DNA of 64,000 nt from Ilumatobacter coccineus YM16-304 (GCF_000348785.1 NC_020520.1:4650001-4714000); one strand, 5' to 3'; counted from the first letter of the stretch, positions 1 through 8,280 are shown. The notes: generated from the letters alone by a model not told the origin. Made by a program: numbers and translations.

Positions 1-1019
1 ACCGCCATCGACAGGATCGCACCCGCCTGCACCAGCGGGATCGCCGTGTCGTACAGACCGAGGAACTCGTACAGCCCCACCGAGATCGGTTGCAGGTCAC
101 GACGACCCGACAGGTAGATCAGCGGTTCGAGGAAGTCATTCCAGGCGAAGAAGAAGTGGAACAGCGCGATCGCCAGGATCGCCCCCTTCGCCTGCGGCAG
201 GATCACCGTGATCAGCGTCTTCAGCGGTCCGGCCCCGTCGATCTCCGCCGCCTCGTCGAGGTCGCGCGGGATCGTCAGGAAGAACTGGCGGAGCAGGAAC
301 ACGTTGTACGCGTTGGCGAAGAAGTGCGGCACGATCAGCGGCCACCACGTCCCCACCCAACCGATCTTCGAGAACAGCGCGTACGTCGGGATCAGCGTGA
401 CGAAGCGCGGCAGGATGATCGTCGCCACCAGCGAACCGATGATCAGCCCTTTGAACCGCATCCGGAAACGCGACAGCCCGTAGGCGACCAACGTCGACGA
501 GATGACCGTGCCCGCCATGCCGAGCCCGGCGATGATGCCGGTGTTGCGCAGCAGGCGGAGGAACTCGAGGCGATCCCAGGCTCGACCGAAGTTCTCGAAC
601 GTCGGGTCGATCGCGTAGCTCGGCTCGAGCGTGCGCCAACGACCTTCCCACTCGATGAGTACGTCGGGGTCGGCCGGGTCGACGAAGCCACTCGACTCGC
701 GACCCGGCTGCACCAACGCCAGCGACGACGACGTGCCATCGGGCAGGGGAACCGTCAGCAGGTCGTGGTCGCCGGCGAACTCGCCCGAGGTGATGGTGAC
801 CGTCGCCTGGGTCTTGGGCAGGATCTGCTGGTTGGCGAGTTGGTCTTCGGTCTTGAGCGACGTGACCCCCATGAACACCAGCGGCAACAGGAACCCGACC
901 ATGAGGATCACCGCGAACAGGGTCACGCCGGCCTTGCCGATGAAGCGGCGGGTCTGACCGTCGAGGTCGCGGAATCGTTGCTTCGGCTCCTTGGCGAGCG
1001 CGATCGAACCGATACTCAT
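1..1019 (-). CDS. Carbohydrate ABC transporter permease, MalG type (3' end beyond window)
   Basis: Inner-membrane permease subunit of a sugar importer. The ATG at 1019 shares one base with the stop of the preceding permease, and the frame stays open to the window edge, so the C-terminus is missing. The EAA loop (DEAAEIDGAGPLKTLITVILP) that contacts the ATPase is clear near 220-290, with hydrophobic segments on both sides. Between the first membrane segment and the core lies an insertion of roughly 80 residues, hydrophilic and probably extracytoplasmic, which MalG proteins usually lack. The gene is last in the binding protein-permease-permease operon. Family assignment is firm; the sugar (a beta-glucoside) is inferred from the neighbouring GH1 enzyme. 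Confidence 0.9.
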   Translation of the reverse strand, partial: MSIGSIALAKEPKQRFRDLDGQTRRFIGKAGVTLFAVILMVGFLLPLVFMGVTSLKTEDQLANQQILPKTQATVTITSGEFAGDHDLLTVPLPDGTSSSLALVQPGRESSGFVDPADPDVLIEWEGRWRTLEPSYAIDPTFENFGRAWDRLEFLRLLRNTGIIAGLGMAGTVISSTLVAYGLSRFRMRFKGLIIGSLVATIILPRFVTLIPTYALFSKIGWVGTWWPLIVPHFFANAYNVFLLRQFFLTIPRDLDEAAEIDGAGPLKTLITVILPQAKGAILAIALFHFFFAWNDFLEPLIYLSGRRDLQPISVGLYEFLGLYDTAIPLVQAGAILSMA

Positions 1020-1990
1020 CAGCGTTCCTCGTATTCGTAGTGGACCCAGTACTTCGCCGACCAGAACAGCAACGACGTGATGGCGAAGACGACGACGAAC
1101 ATGCCCCACGCCAGAGCCGCGCCGTAGCCGCCCTTGAAGAACTTGAAGGTCTCACGGAAGAAGACCATCGTGTAGAACTTGCTCGCCCCGTCGGGCGGAC
1201 CTTCCGGGCCGAGCAGCACGAACGGCACCAGGAAGTACTGACCGAGCCCGACGAGGCTGATGATCACGTTGTAGAAGGTGATCGGACTGATCATCGGCCA
1301 GGTGACGTCGCGGAACAGCCGCCACTTGCTCGCGCCGTCGATCTTCGCCGCTTCGTAGAGCTGCGTCGGCACACCGTTGAGCGCGGCGATGAAGATGATG
1401 ATCGAGTTGCCCACGCCCCACATCGCCATGAACACCAACGCCGGCAACACCCAGTTGCGGTCGTTCAGGAAGTTGGGCGTGCCGTCCCATCCGGCGGCGC
1501 GCAGCAGACGGGGCAGCCAGCCGGACTGGCTGTTGAGGTAGAACCGCCAGACGATCACCGCGGCCACGAACGGCACCATCGACGGGAGGTAGAACATCAC
1601 CCGGAAGAAGCTGCGTCCCCACAGCCGTTCGGAGGTGAGGAGATAGGCGAAGCCGAGCGGCACGAAGATCGACATCGGCACGAACAGCAGCCCGAACTTC
1701 GCGGTCACGAGCAGCCCGTTGCGGACGTTGTCGTCGCCGAGCATCGTGCGCCAGTTGTCGAGGCCGACGAACGTGGTGGTCTCGCCCTCGCCGGTGACGA
1801 GTCGATAGTCGGTGAAGCTCATCGCGAGCGACGCGACGAGGGGAAAGAGGAAGAACAGGCTGAGCCCGAGCAGCCACGGGGAGACGAAGAGCAGTCCGCG
1901 TCGACGTTCGCGTCGAGCGAGGGTGCCGTCGCCCGCGTCGACGCTGTCGTCGATGTCGTCGGGGGCGCCGGCGAAGAGTGTGCTGGCCAT
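1019..1990 (-). CDS. Carbohydrate ABC transporter permease, MalF/UgpA type
   Basis: A 323-residue membrane protein, the first of the two permease subunits of the sugar importer. An N-terminal cytoplasmic stretch of about 30 residues precedes the first membrane helix (LFVSPWLLGLSLFFLFPLV), a usual start for this family. The ATPase-contacting EAA motif reads YEAAKIDGASKWRLFRDVTWP. It lies 82 bp downstream of the binding-protein gene and couples to the next permease through TGATG. Length and topology are normal for the family. The substrate is inferred from the adjacent beta-glucosidase and not from the permease itself. Confidence 0.92.
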   Translation of the reverse strand: MASTLFAGAPDDIDDSVDAGDGTLARRERRRGLLFVSPWLLGLSLFFLFPLVASLAMSFTDYRLVTGEGETTTFVGLDNWRTMLGDDNVRNGLLVTAKFGLLFVPMSIFVPLGFAYLLTSERLWGRSFFRVMFYLPSMVPFVAAVIVWRFYLNSQSGWLPRLLRAAGWDGTPNFLNDRNWVLPALVFMAMWGVGNSIIIFIAALNGVPTQLYEAAKIDGASKWRLFRDVTWPMISPITFYNVIISLVGLGQYFLVPFVLLGPEGPPDGASKFYTMVFFRETFKFFKGGYGAALAWGMFVVVFAITSLLFWSAKYWVHYEYEER

Positions 1991-2072
1991 GTGAGAGTTC
2001 CGATCCGGGGACGGGTGCGACGGGTGCGACGGGTGCGGGGCCAGAGGGGGAGTGGCCCCGCACCCGGTCGAG

Positions 2073-3575
2073 TCAGCTGCCGAAGATGGTGTTCAGGTCG
2101 GCTTCCAACTCGGCGACCGCGGCGTCGATGTCGAAGCCCGGGTCGCTCATGAGCGGGGTGACGAGTTCCTTGATCCGTGCATCGGCTTCGAGGAAGTTCG
2201 GCATGTTCGCCTCGTGGTTCGGCACGTCGGGGAAGGCCAGGCCGGCCATGATCACGTCCCAGTTGACGCCTTGCGTGAAGCGCTCGTCGAGCGCCGCGAA
2301 GTAATCGTCACGGATGTCTTCACGGGCCGGGGCGGCGCCGTACACGGTGAGCAGATCGAGTGCGCCTTCCTCCAGCAGGTACTGGAGCACGGCGAACGCC
2401 TCGTCGGGATGCTCGGTGTCCTTGTGGATCCGGAACGAGTCGCCGTGCAGCTTCGACGTGACCGTGCCCTCGTAGTTCGGGAGCGCAGCGAGGTCGAAGT
2501 TGGTGCGAGCGTTGCCGTCTTCGTCGGCGAGGCAGCACGTGTACCAGAGGTGCGTGTTGGCCATGGCGACGCGACCACTGTTGAACGCGTTGCCGGCGAG
2601 GGCGTCGGAGTCCTGGTAGTCGGCGCTCGGCGTCGCGCCGAGTTCGTGCACCATGTTTTGGTACCACTTCCACTCGGCGACCCACTGGTCGGGGATCTTC
2701 GCCGAGCCGTCGTCGGCCACGACCGAGCCGGCACCGAAGAACGTGCCTTGCGCGGCGGGGTCCTCGGTCCACTGGTTGACGTAGCCGAACTGTTCGATCG
2801 CCGACGTGTCGTAGTCGGGGCTCGTGGCGTCGTTGCCGTTCGCGTCGACCGAGAGGATCAGTGCGATCTCTTGCAGCTTGTCGAAGTTCCACTCGCCTTC
2901 GTACTCGGTGCCTTCGCCGTACATCGTGATGCCGCCCTCGCCGTACTCGGCCGGCGGGTAGGGCAACCCGGCCTCGTCGAAGAGTTCGGTGTTGTAGAAC
3001 AGCGCCGACGGGAACACGGCGAACGGGATGCCGAGCAGCCCTTCCTCGCTGCGGTACACGTCCTTGGCTTCACCGAACTGGTCGATGTCGTAGCCCGACG
3101 ACGCCACCAGCGGGTCGAGGTCGAGGTACTGGCCGGCGAAGGCGTTGGAGCCTGCGAGACCGACGGGGCCGATGAGGTCGGGAGCGTCGCCGCCTGCGAT
3201 CTGGGTGGCGAGCACGTCGGCGGCCGTGGTGTTGTCGACGTACTCCGGGATCAGCCGGATCGCGTCCTGGCTGTCGTTGAAGGCGGCCACGATGGCGTCC
3301 TGGCCGTCGATCTGCTCGTCTTGCGAGCCGGTGCCGAGGCCGATGAACCAGCGGATGTCGACGCGGCCGTCGCTGTCGGATGCTTCCGCGGGCTCCGCTG
3401 CCGGTTCGGCGGCGGGTTCTTCCGCCGGGGCCGCGGTGTCGTCGGCTGCGGGTTCTTCGGCCGGTTCGTCGGCGGCGTCGTCGCTGCCTCCGCACGCTCC
3501 GGCGACGAGCGCCAGTGCCGTCGCGGTACTCGCTACGACACGCAGGCGCCGCGAACGGTGTTGCTTGATTATCAT
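2073..3575 (-). CDS. Extracellular sugar-binding lipoprotein of the ABC importer
   Basis: A 500-residue family-1 solute-binding protein, predicted to be lipid-anchored outside the membrane. The signal sequence ends in a lipobox, LVAGAC, followed by an Ala/Glu/Pro-rich linker of about 40 residues and then the binding domain. The ATG at 3575 was chosen because GAAGGAGATC (3590-3581) lies just upstream and the signal peptide starts there; the frame is open further upstream but looks non-coding. The gene heads the operon with the two permeases. A 17-nt leader block (3590-3606) is shared with the beta-glucosidase gene at the same distance from the start codon, suggesting joint control. The ligand is probably a beta-glucoside such as cellobiose, by context only. 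Confidence 0.92.
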   Translation of the reverse strand: MIIKQHRSRRLRVVASTATALALVAGACGGSDDAADEPAEEPAADDTAAPAEEPAAEPAAEPAEASDSDGRVDIRWFIGLGTGSQDEQIDGQDAIVAAFNDSQDAIRLIPEYVDNTTAADVLATQIAGGDAPDLIGPVGLAGSNAFAGQYLDLDPLVASSGYDIDQFGEAKDVYRSEEGLLGIPFAVFPSALFYNTELFDEAGLPYPPAEYGEGGITMYGEGTEYEGEWNFDKLQEIALILSVDANGNDATSPDYDTSAIEQFGYVNQWTEDPAAQGTFFGAGSVVADDGSAKIPDQWVAEWKWYQNMVHELGATPSADYQDSDALAGNAFNSGRVAMANTHLWYTCCLADEDGNARTNFDLAALPNYEGTVTSKLHGDSFRIHKDTEHPDEAFAVLQYLLEEGALDLLTVYGAAPAREDIRDDYFAALDERFTQGVNWDVIMAGLAFPDVPNHEANMPNFLEADARIKELVTPLMSDPGFDIDAAVAELEADLNTIFGS

Positions 3576-3589
3576 TCTGGGATCTCCTT

Positions 3590-3606
3590 CGGTGATTGGG
3601 TAAGAG
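3590..3606 (-). promoter_or_regulatory. 17-nt leader block shared with the beta-glucosidase gene
   Basis: On the minus strand this reads CTCTTACCCAATCACCG. The identical 17 nt occurs at 4920-4936 on the plus strand. Both copies end exactly 14 nt before their start codon. It is probably a shared operator, promoter part or leader element for transporter and hydrolase; its exact role is unknown. Confidence 0.6.
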
Positions 3607-3621
3607 CAAGAGCCGGGAGAG

Positions 3622-3655
3622 CCGGTGAGCGGGGGGTGCAACCCCCGCCCACCGG
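3622..3655. terminator. Strong hairpin between the lacI-type gene and the binding-protein gene
   Basis: CCGGTG-A-GCGGGGG pairs with CCCCCGC-C-CACCGG around a 6-nt loop: 13 pairs with one A/C mismatch. There is no T-tract on either strand. It lies downstream of the regulator stop (3721) and upstream of the binding-protein start (3575), so it may end the regulator transcript or attenuate read-through into the transport operon. Confidence 0.55.
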
Positions 3656-3720
3656 ATTGGTCTACGACACGTTCATGACGAACGACGTCGCACACCGTCT
3701 CGGTGGTGTTGATGAGTTGT

Positions 3721-4773
3721 TCATGGCGGCGAACCGCCGATTCGCAGTGACGAGGCAGCGACCTGCAGCGTGGGATGAACCACCTGCAGCGTCGGCACGT
3801 CGTCGCCGGCGAGGATGGAGACGAGCGAGGCCACGGCCAGTTCGCACATCTCGTCGAAGGGTTGTCGGAGGGTGGTGAGCGTCGGGTCGAGCACGTCGAG
3901 CGCCGCCGTGCCGTCGAAGCCGGTCACCGCCACGTCGTCGGGCATCGAGAGCCCCGCCCGCTCGACGGCGGTCATGATGCCGATGGCGGTCTCGTCGTTG
4001 GCGGCCACGATCGCGTCGGGTCGATGCTCGAGCAGTTCGGCACCGACTCGGCGAGCCGTCGTCCGGGTGTAGTCACCGGCGACGATCAGCGACTCGTCGA
4101 TCGCGCGCCCCAGCTTGTCGTGCGCGGCGCGGAAGCCGGCGAGGCGTTCTTGTGCGTCGACGCGATGCAGCGGGCCGTGGACGTGGGCGATGCGTTCGTA
4201 CCCTTGCTCGACGAGGTGCTCGACCACGCTGACGATCGCGTCGTGGTTCTCGACCTCGACACGATGCACGTCGGGGCGGTCGGGGTGCGCACCGATGAGC
4301 ATGGTGGGGATCTGCGCGTCAATGAGTTCTTCGACCCAGCGAGTACCGATGGCGATGGCGCTCACGACGACACCGTCGATCAAACCGTCGCGGATCGTGT
4401 CGGCCACGGCTCGGCTCGGCTCCTTCTGCGCGAGCAGGAGCATCAGGCCTTCGTCGTGGCGGTTGGCGGCGTTGGCCACCGCCTGCACGAGCGATGCGCC
4501 GTACGGGTCGACGCGGAGTTCGTCGGACGGCATGACCAGCCCGATGACCGAGGTGCGCCCGCTGGCGAGGGTCTTGGCGGCGCGGTTGGGTCGGTAGCCG
4601 AGCGACTCGGCGACGTGCTGCACCCGCTGACGAACGTCGTCACGAACGCCGTCGCGTCCGTTGAGCGCACGGGAGGCAGCGGCTCGCGACACCCCGCTGA
4701 CGCGTGCCACGTCGTCGAGCGTCACGGGCGGCACGGCAGTGGCCGGCATGCTGTCGGTGGTCGTTCGACCCAC
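3721..4773 (-). CDS. LacI-family transcriptional regulator
   Basis: A sugar-responsive repressor of about 350 residues. The N-terminus holds the LacI helix-turn-helix (TLDDVARVSGVSRAAASRAL), followed by a periplasmic-binding-protein-like effector domain (GLVMPSDELRVDPY...; AANDETAIGIMTAV). GTG 4773 is preferred because AAGGGGG lies 8 nt upstream (4788-4782); ATG 4749 is an alternative without a clear ribosome site. The gene is transcribed away from the GH1 gene, and a perfect GGAAGCGCTTCC operator (4825-4836) lies between them, so it probably represses both itself and the hydrolase/transport genes. Confidence 0.9.
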   Translation of the reverse strand: MGRTTTDSMPATAVPPVTLDDVARVSGVSRAAASRALNGRDGVRDDVRQRVQHVAESLGYRPNRAAKTLASGRTSVIGLVMPSDELRVDPYGASLVQAVANAANRHDEGLMLLLAQKEPSRAVADTIRDGLIDGVVVSAIAIGTRWVEELIDAQIPTMLIGAHPDRPDVHRVEVENHDAIVSVVEHLVEQGYERIAHVHGPLHRVDAQERLAGFRAAHDKLGRAIDESLIVAGDYTRTTARRVGAELLEHRPDAIVAANDETAIGIMTAVERAGLSMPDDVAVTGFDGTAALDVLDPTLTTLRQPFDEMCELAVASLVSILAGDDVPTLQVVHPTLQVAASSLRIGGSPP

Positions 4774-4824
4774 TCGGTTCACCCCCTTCGTCGTCCCCGA
4801 ATTCCGACACAACTTCTTGCGTTC

Positions 4825-4836
4825 GGAAGCGCTTCC
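4825..4836. promoter_or_regulatory. LacI/GalR-type operator
   Basis: A perfect 12-bp palindrome, GGAAGCGCTTCC, with the central CG typical of LacI-family operators. It lies between the divergent LacI-type regulator and the beta-glucosidase gene, about 50 bp upstream of the regulator start. Confidence 0.75.
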
Positions 4837-4866
4837 ATGTAAGCATGTGACCGATGTCAACGTCAA

Positions 4867-4894
4867 GATAATCGTTGCCGAATCGCCGATTATC
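4867..4894. promoter_or_regulatory. Second inverted repeat in the regulator/beta-glucosidase intergenic region
   Basis: GATAATCG (4867-4874) and CGATTATC (4887-4894) form a perfect 8+8 inverted repeat around 12 nt. It is AT-rich in a GC-rich setting and lies just upstream of the GH1 leader. It does not match the LacI-type palindrome, so it may bind a second regulator or cover the promoter. Confidence 0.45.
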
Positions 4895-4919
4895 ACTCTG
4901 ACCAGGCGTTATTCAAAGT

Positions 4920-4936
4920 CTCTTACCCAATCACCG
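4920..4936 (+). promoter_or_regulatory. 17-nt leader block of the beta-glucosidase gene
   Basis: CTCTTACCCAATCACCG, identical to the copy at 3590-3606 and likewise ending 14 nt before the start codon. See the binding-protein entry for the shared context. Confidence 0.6.
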
Positions 4937-4950
4937 CATCAGGACTCTCT

Positions 4951-6417
4951 GTGACCACGACACCTTCACGTACGCACGAAACCGCTTCCAACGACGCGCA
5001 TCGACACCGACGAACCGACTCGACCCCCGGCGCCGAGCTCACCTTCCCCGCCGGATTCACGTGGGGATCGGCGACCTCGTCGTTCCAGATCGAGGGCGCC
5101 CACGACGCCGACGGCAAGTCCGAGAGCATCTGGGATCGCTTCTGCTCGGTCCCCGGCAACATCGTCGACGGCAGCGACGGCACCGTCGCCTGTGACCACT
5201 ACGACCGCTTCCGCGACGACGTCGCGCTCATGGCCCGAATGGGTCTCCAGGCCTACCGGTTCTCGATCGCGTGGACCCGCGTGATCCCCGACGGCACCGG
5301 CCAGGTGAACGAAGCCGGGCTCGACTTCTACGACCGACTGGTCGACGAGTTGCTCGCCGCCGGCATCACGCCCATGCCGACGCTCTACCACTGGGATCTT
5401 CCGCAGGTGCTCGAAGACCGCGGCGGCTGGCTGTCACGCGACACCGCGTCGGCCTTCGCCGACTACGCCGGCGCCGTCGTGCGTCGCCTCGGCGACCGCG
5501 TCACCACCTGGACCACGCTCAACGAACCGTTCGTGTCGGCGAACCACGGCTACGTCACCGGCGAGCACGCCCCGGGACACACGTCGGTGCGCGACGGCTT
5601 CGCTGCCTCGCACCATCTCCTGCTCGGCCACGGCCTGGCCGCGCAGCAGATCCGCTCGCTCGCCCCCGACGCCGACCTGGCGATCGTGCTCAACTTCACG
5701 CCGACCGAACCCGCCAGCGACGACCCGGCCGACCTTGCCGAGTGCGCGATCCGCGAAGAGGTCGAGAACCGCTGGTACGCCGACCCGATCGGCGGCTACG
5801 GCTACCCGGTGCACACGACCGAAGCGCTCGGCTGGGACCAGTCGGAGGTCCTCGACGGCGACCTCGAACTCATCTCGCAGCCGATCGACCTGCTCGGCAT
5901 CAACTACTACACCCGCCAGGTCGTCGCCGCGCCGACCGACGGCGACGACGACCGGCCCAAGGAGTTCGCGACCACGGCGATGGGGTGGGAGATCCATCCC
6001 CCCTCGCTCGGCCGACTCCTGCGCTGGCTCGACTCGCGCTACTCGTTCCCGAAGATGATGATCACCGAGAACGGCTGCGCGATGCCCGACGACGCTCGCA
6101 TCGACAGCGCGCACGGCAGCCAGGTCGACGACCTCGACCGACTCGACTACGTGCAGCGACATCTCGCGCAAGTGCACAGCGCGATCGACGACGGCGTGCC
6201 GATGGTCGGCTACCTCGTGTGGTCGCTGTTCGACAACTTCGAATGGGCGTGGGGCTACACCAGCCGCTTCGGCATCGTCGAGGTCGACTTCGAGACGCAG
6301 CGGCGCACCCCCAAGCGCAGCGCCGACTGGTTCTCGGGTGTGGTGGCCTCGAACTCGATCATCGACCCGGGCCCCGAACCCGAATCCAGGGCGGCACAGA
6401 CGGGAGCGGCGCGATGA
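4951..6417 (+). CDS. Beta-glucosidase, glycoside hydrolase family 1
   Basis: A 488-residue cytoplasmic retaining glycosidase that would cleave imported beta-glucosides. Both family-1 signatures are present: the acid/base in TLNEP (Glu192) and the nucleophile in ITENG (Glu373). The N-terminal FPAGFTWGSATSSFQIEG motif and a late WSLFDNFEWAWGY motif are also typical. No signal peptide is seen. The start is GTG 4951, with AGGA at 4941-4944. The first 28 residues are an unconserved-looking extension. The stop overlaps the ATPase start by ATGA, so hydrolase and ATPase form one unit divergent from the regulator and permease genes. Confidence 0.94.
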   Translation: MTTTPSRTHETASNDAHRHRRTDSTPGAELTFPAGFTWGSATSSFQIEGAHDADGKSESIWDRFCSVPGNIVDGSDGTVACDHYDRFRDDVALMARMGLQAYRFSIAWTRVIPDGTGQVNEAGLDFYDRLVDELLAAGITPMPTLYHWDLPQVLEDRGGWLSRDTASAFADYAGAVVRRLGDRVTTWTTLNEPFVSANHGYVTGEHAPGHTSVRDGFAASHHLLLGHGLAAQQIRSLAPDADLAIVLNFTPTEPASDDPADLAECAIREEVENRWYADPIGGYGYPVHTTEALGWDQSEVLDGDLELISQPIDLLGINYYTRQVVAAPTDGDDDRPKEFATTAMGWEIHPPSLGRLLRWLDSRYSFPKMMITENGCAMPDDARIDSAHGSQVDDLDRLDYVQRHLAQVHSAIDDGVPMVGYLVWSLFDNFEWAWGYTSRFGIVEVDFETQRRTPKRSADWFSGVVASNSIIDPGPEPESRAAQTGAAR

Positions 6418-7577
6418 GCTCGGTCACGTTCAGCGGCGTCACCAAGCGGTTCGGTACCGACGTCTACGCCGTCCGAGACCTCGACCTCGACGTCGCCGAC
6501 GGCGAACTCCTCGTGGTGGTCGGCCCGTCGGGCTGCGGCAAGACCACGACGCTGCGCATGCTGGCCGGGCTCGAAGACATCACGGCGGGCGAAGTCAAGA
6601 TCGGCGACCAGGTCGTCAACGACCTGAGTGCGAAGGAACGCGACATCGCCATGGTGTTCCAGAGCTACGCGCTCTACCCGCACCTCACGGTCGGCGAGAA
6701 CCTCGGCTACCCGCTCCGCCTCGCCAAGATGCCCAAGCAGGAACTGCGGGAGCGGGTGCGCACGGTCGCCGGCCAACTGCAACTCGACGAACTCCTCGAC
6801 CGCAAGCCGCGCCAACTCTCGGGCGGCCAACGCCAGCGCGTCGCCATGGGCCGGGCGATGGTGCGCGAGCCGAAGGTGTTCCTCATGGACGAGCCGCTGT
6901 CGAACCTCGACGCCAAGCTGCGCGTCACGATGCGCTCCGAAGTGGCCGAACTCCAGCACGATCTCGGTACCACGATGTTCTACGTCACCCACGACCAGGT
7001 CGAGGCGATGACGATGGGACACCGCGTCGCGCTGATGCGTGACGGCGTGCTGCAACAGGTGGCGCCGCCCGAGGAGCTGTACCGGTCACCGGCCAACACG
7101 TTCGTCGCCGGGTTCATCGGCTCGCCGCCGATGAACCTCGTCAACGCGCGAGTCGCCACCTCCGACAGTGGCGACCGTCAGCTGATCACCGGCACCGCCG
7201 CATTCACCATCGCCGGCGACACCGCTCGACCGGAGTCGGCGCTCGCCACGATCGACGAGCGCCCGGTGGTGGCCGGCTTCCGGCCCGAACACGTGCGACT
7301 CGACCCGGCCGGCACGGCCGGTGGCGCAGCCGCCACCGTTCGCCTCGTCGAGATGCTCGGCTCCGAGCATCTCGTCCACCTCAACATCGACGGCATGGAC
7401 CTCCACGGCGCCCCGCACGACGAGAACGCGGCCACGAGCACCCGCGTGCTCGCCAAGCTCCACGACGACGACACCACGGTCCGGCTCGGCGACCACGTCG
7501 CGGTCTCGATCGAGGCCCGCCACGTCCACCTCTTCGACGCCGCCACCGGCGAACGGATCACCGATTCGACCGACTGA
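6414..7577 (+). CDS. Sugar ABC transporter ATP-binding protein, MsmK/UgpC type
   Basis: A 387-residue ATPase expected to energise the two permeases encoded at the window start. Walker A is GPSGCGKTT (Lys43), the signature is LSGGQRQRVAMGRAMV, and Walker B is VFLMDEPLSNLDAKLR. A C-terminal TOBE-like regulatory domain follows (FRPEHVRLDP...), as in MalK/UgpC. The ATG overlaps the GH1 stop. A dedicated ATPase beside the hydrolase is unusual, since many actinobacteria use one shared MsiK for several sugar importers. Family assignment is certain; partnership with the permeases is inferred from proximity. Confidence 0.94.
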   Translation: MSSVTFSGVTKRFGTDVYAVRDLDLDVADGELLVVVGPSGCGKTTTLRMLAGLEDITAGEVKIGDQVVNDLSAKERDIAMVFQSYALYPHLTVGENLGYPLRLAKMPKQELRERVRTVAGQLQLDELLDRKPRQLSGGQRQRVAMGRAMVREPKVFLMDEPLSNLDAKLRVTMRSEVAELQHDLGTTMFYVTHDQVEAMTMGHRVALMRDGVLQQVAPPEELYRSPANTFVAGFIGSPPMNLVNARVATSDSGDRQLITGTAAFTIAGDTARPESALATIDERPVVAGFRPEHVRLDPAGTAGGAAATVRLVEMLGSEHLVHLNIDGMDLHGAPHDENAATSTRVLAKLHDDDTTVRLGDHVAVSIEARHVHLFDAATGERITDSTD

Positions 7578-7627
7578 GCCGGTCGGCGCCGTGGGTGTCG
7601 GCAACTCGAAAGGGGTAGCTTCTTGGC

Positions 7628-8104
7628 GTGCACATTCTTCTCGCCACGGACGCTGACTGGATCGTCGACGAGGTCACGAACGCGCTCGGCGGCACCGGTG
7701 ACACGTTCACCGTGTGCCGCGATGGACGCGCGGTGACCGATCAAATCAAGGAGCGCACGCCCGATCTCGCCATCTTCGACCTGCAGGTCGGCTCGATGGG
7801 CGGCATGGCGATCACGATGTCGCTGCGCCTCGACGAATCGGCCGGAGCCCTCCCGCACGTGCCCGTGCTGATGCTCGTCGATCGCGTCGCCGACCTCCAC
7901 CTCGCCCGTCGCTGCGGCGCCGAAGGCTGGCTCATCAAGCCGCTCGACTCGCTGCGCCTCAAGCGGGCCACGAAGGCGATCCTCGCCGGAGAGGGCTACA
8001 CCGAAGGCCTTCCCGCCGACGCGGCACCGGTCGAACCGATGATCGACACCGGCGATTCCACAGAGTCCGAATCGTCGGAGTCAGAAACGGTCGACGCCGG
8101 ATAG
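7628..8104 (+). CDS. Stand-alone response-regulator receiver-like protein
   Basis: A 158-residue protein with a single receiver fold and no DNA-binding output domain. The phosphoacceptor is Asp51 (AIFDLQVGSMGG), the acid pair Asp8/Asp10, and the conserved lysine Lys104 in GWLIKPLDS. The usual Thr/Ser before the loop is replaced by Val in PVLMLVDRV, which may weaken phospho-dependent switching. The last 35 residues form a Ser/Glu-rich acidic tail. No kinase gene is adjacent. GTG 7628 has a TAGCTT hexamer 6 nt upstream, consistent with a leaderless transcript. It could act as a phosphate sink or through protein contacts. Confidence 0.82.
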   Translation: MHILLATDADWIVDEVTNALGGTGDTFTVCRDGRAVTDQIKERTPDLAIFDLQVGSMGGMAITMSLRLDESAGALPHVPVLMLVDRVADLHLARRCGAEGWLIKPLDSLRLKRATKAILAGEGYTEGLPADAAPVEPMIDTGDSTESESSESETVDAG

Positions 8105-8107
8105 AAT
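8102..8107 (+). promoter_or_regulatory. -10 element of tRNA-Pro
   Basis: TAGAAT lies 14 nt before the mature tRNA 5' end. Its first three bases are also the TAG stop codon of the receiver-like gene, so the tRNA promoter begins inside the preceding coding sequence. No good -35 was seen. Confidence 0.5.
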
Positions 8108-8121
8108 GCCGTCTCACCATT

Positions 8122-8198
8122 CGGGGTGTAGCGCAGCTTGGTAGCGCGCCACGTTCGGGACGTGGAGGTCGCAAGTTCAAATCTTGTCACCCCGACCA
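8122..8198 (+). tRNA. tRNA-Pro (anticodon CGG), CCA encoded
   Basis: A 77-nt cloverleaf. The acceptor CGGGGTG (8122-8128) pairs with CACCCCG (8188-8194), followed by discriminator A and genomic CCA. The anticodon arm is CCACG-TTCGGGA-CGTGG, giving anticodon CGG, which reads CCG proline codons. The T arm is GCAAG-TTCAAAT-CTTGT. A factor-independent terminator follows within 10 nt, so this is a single-tRNA transcript. Confidence 0.95.
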
Positions 8199-8203
8199 CA
8201 GAG

Positions 8204-8252
8204 GCCTCAGGCATCACGCTTCGGCGTGAGCACCTGGGGCTTTCTGCTTTTT
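8204..8252 (+). terminator. Intrinsic terminator of tRNA-Pro
   Basis: An outer stem GCCTCAGG/CCTGGGGC encloses an inner stem TCACGC-TTCG-GCGTGA, followed by TTTCTGCTTTTT. It is one of the few hairpins in the window with a real T-tract. Confidence 0.85.
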
Positions 8253-8280
8253 CCGGTCGCCATCGCTTAGCCTCGGCGTC

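Noticed and set aside
2052-3878. 608-codon plus-strand frame opposite the sugar-binding protein
   Set aside because: Antisense shadow of a well-supported lipoprotein gene. Composition is Val/Arg/Gly-rich without motifs, a usual artefact in high-GC DNA. The same holds for long frames at 9165-11987 and 26235-28832.
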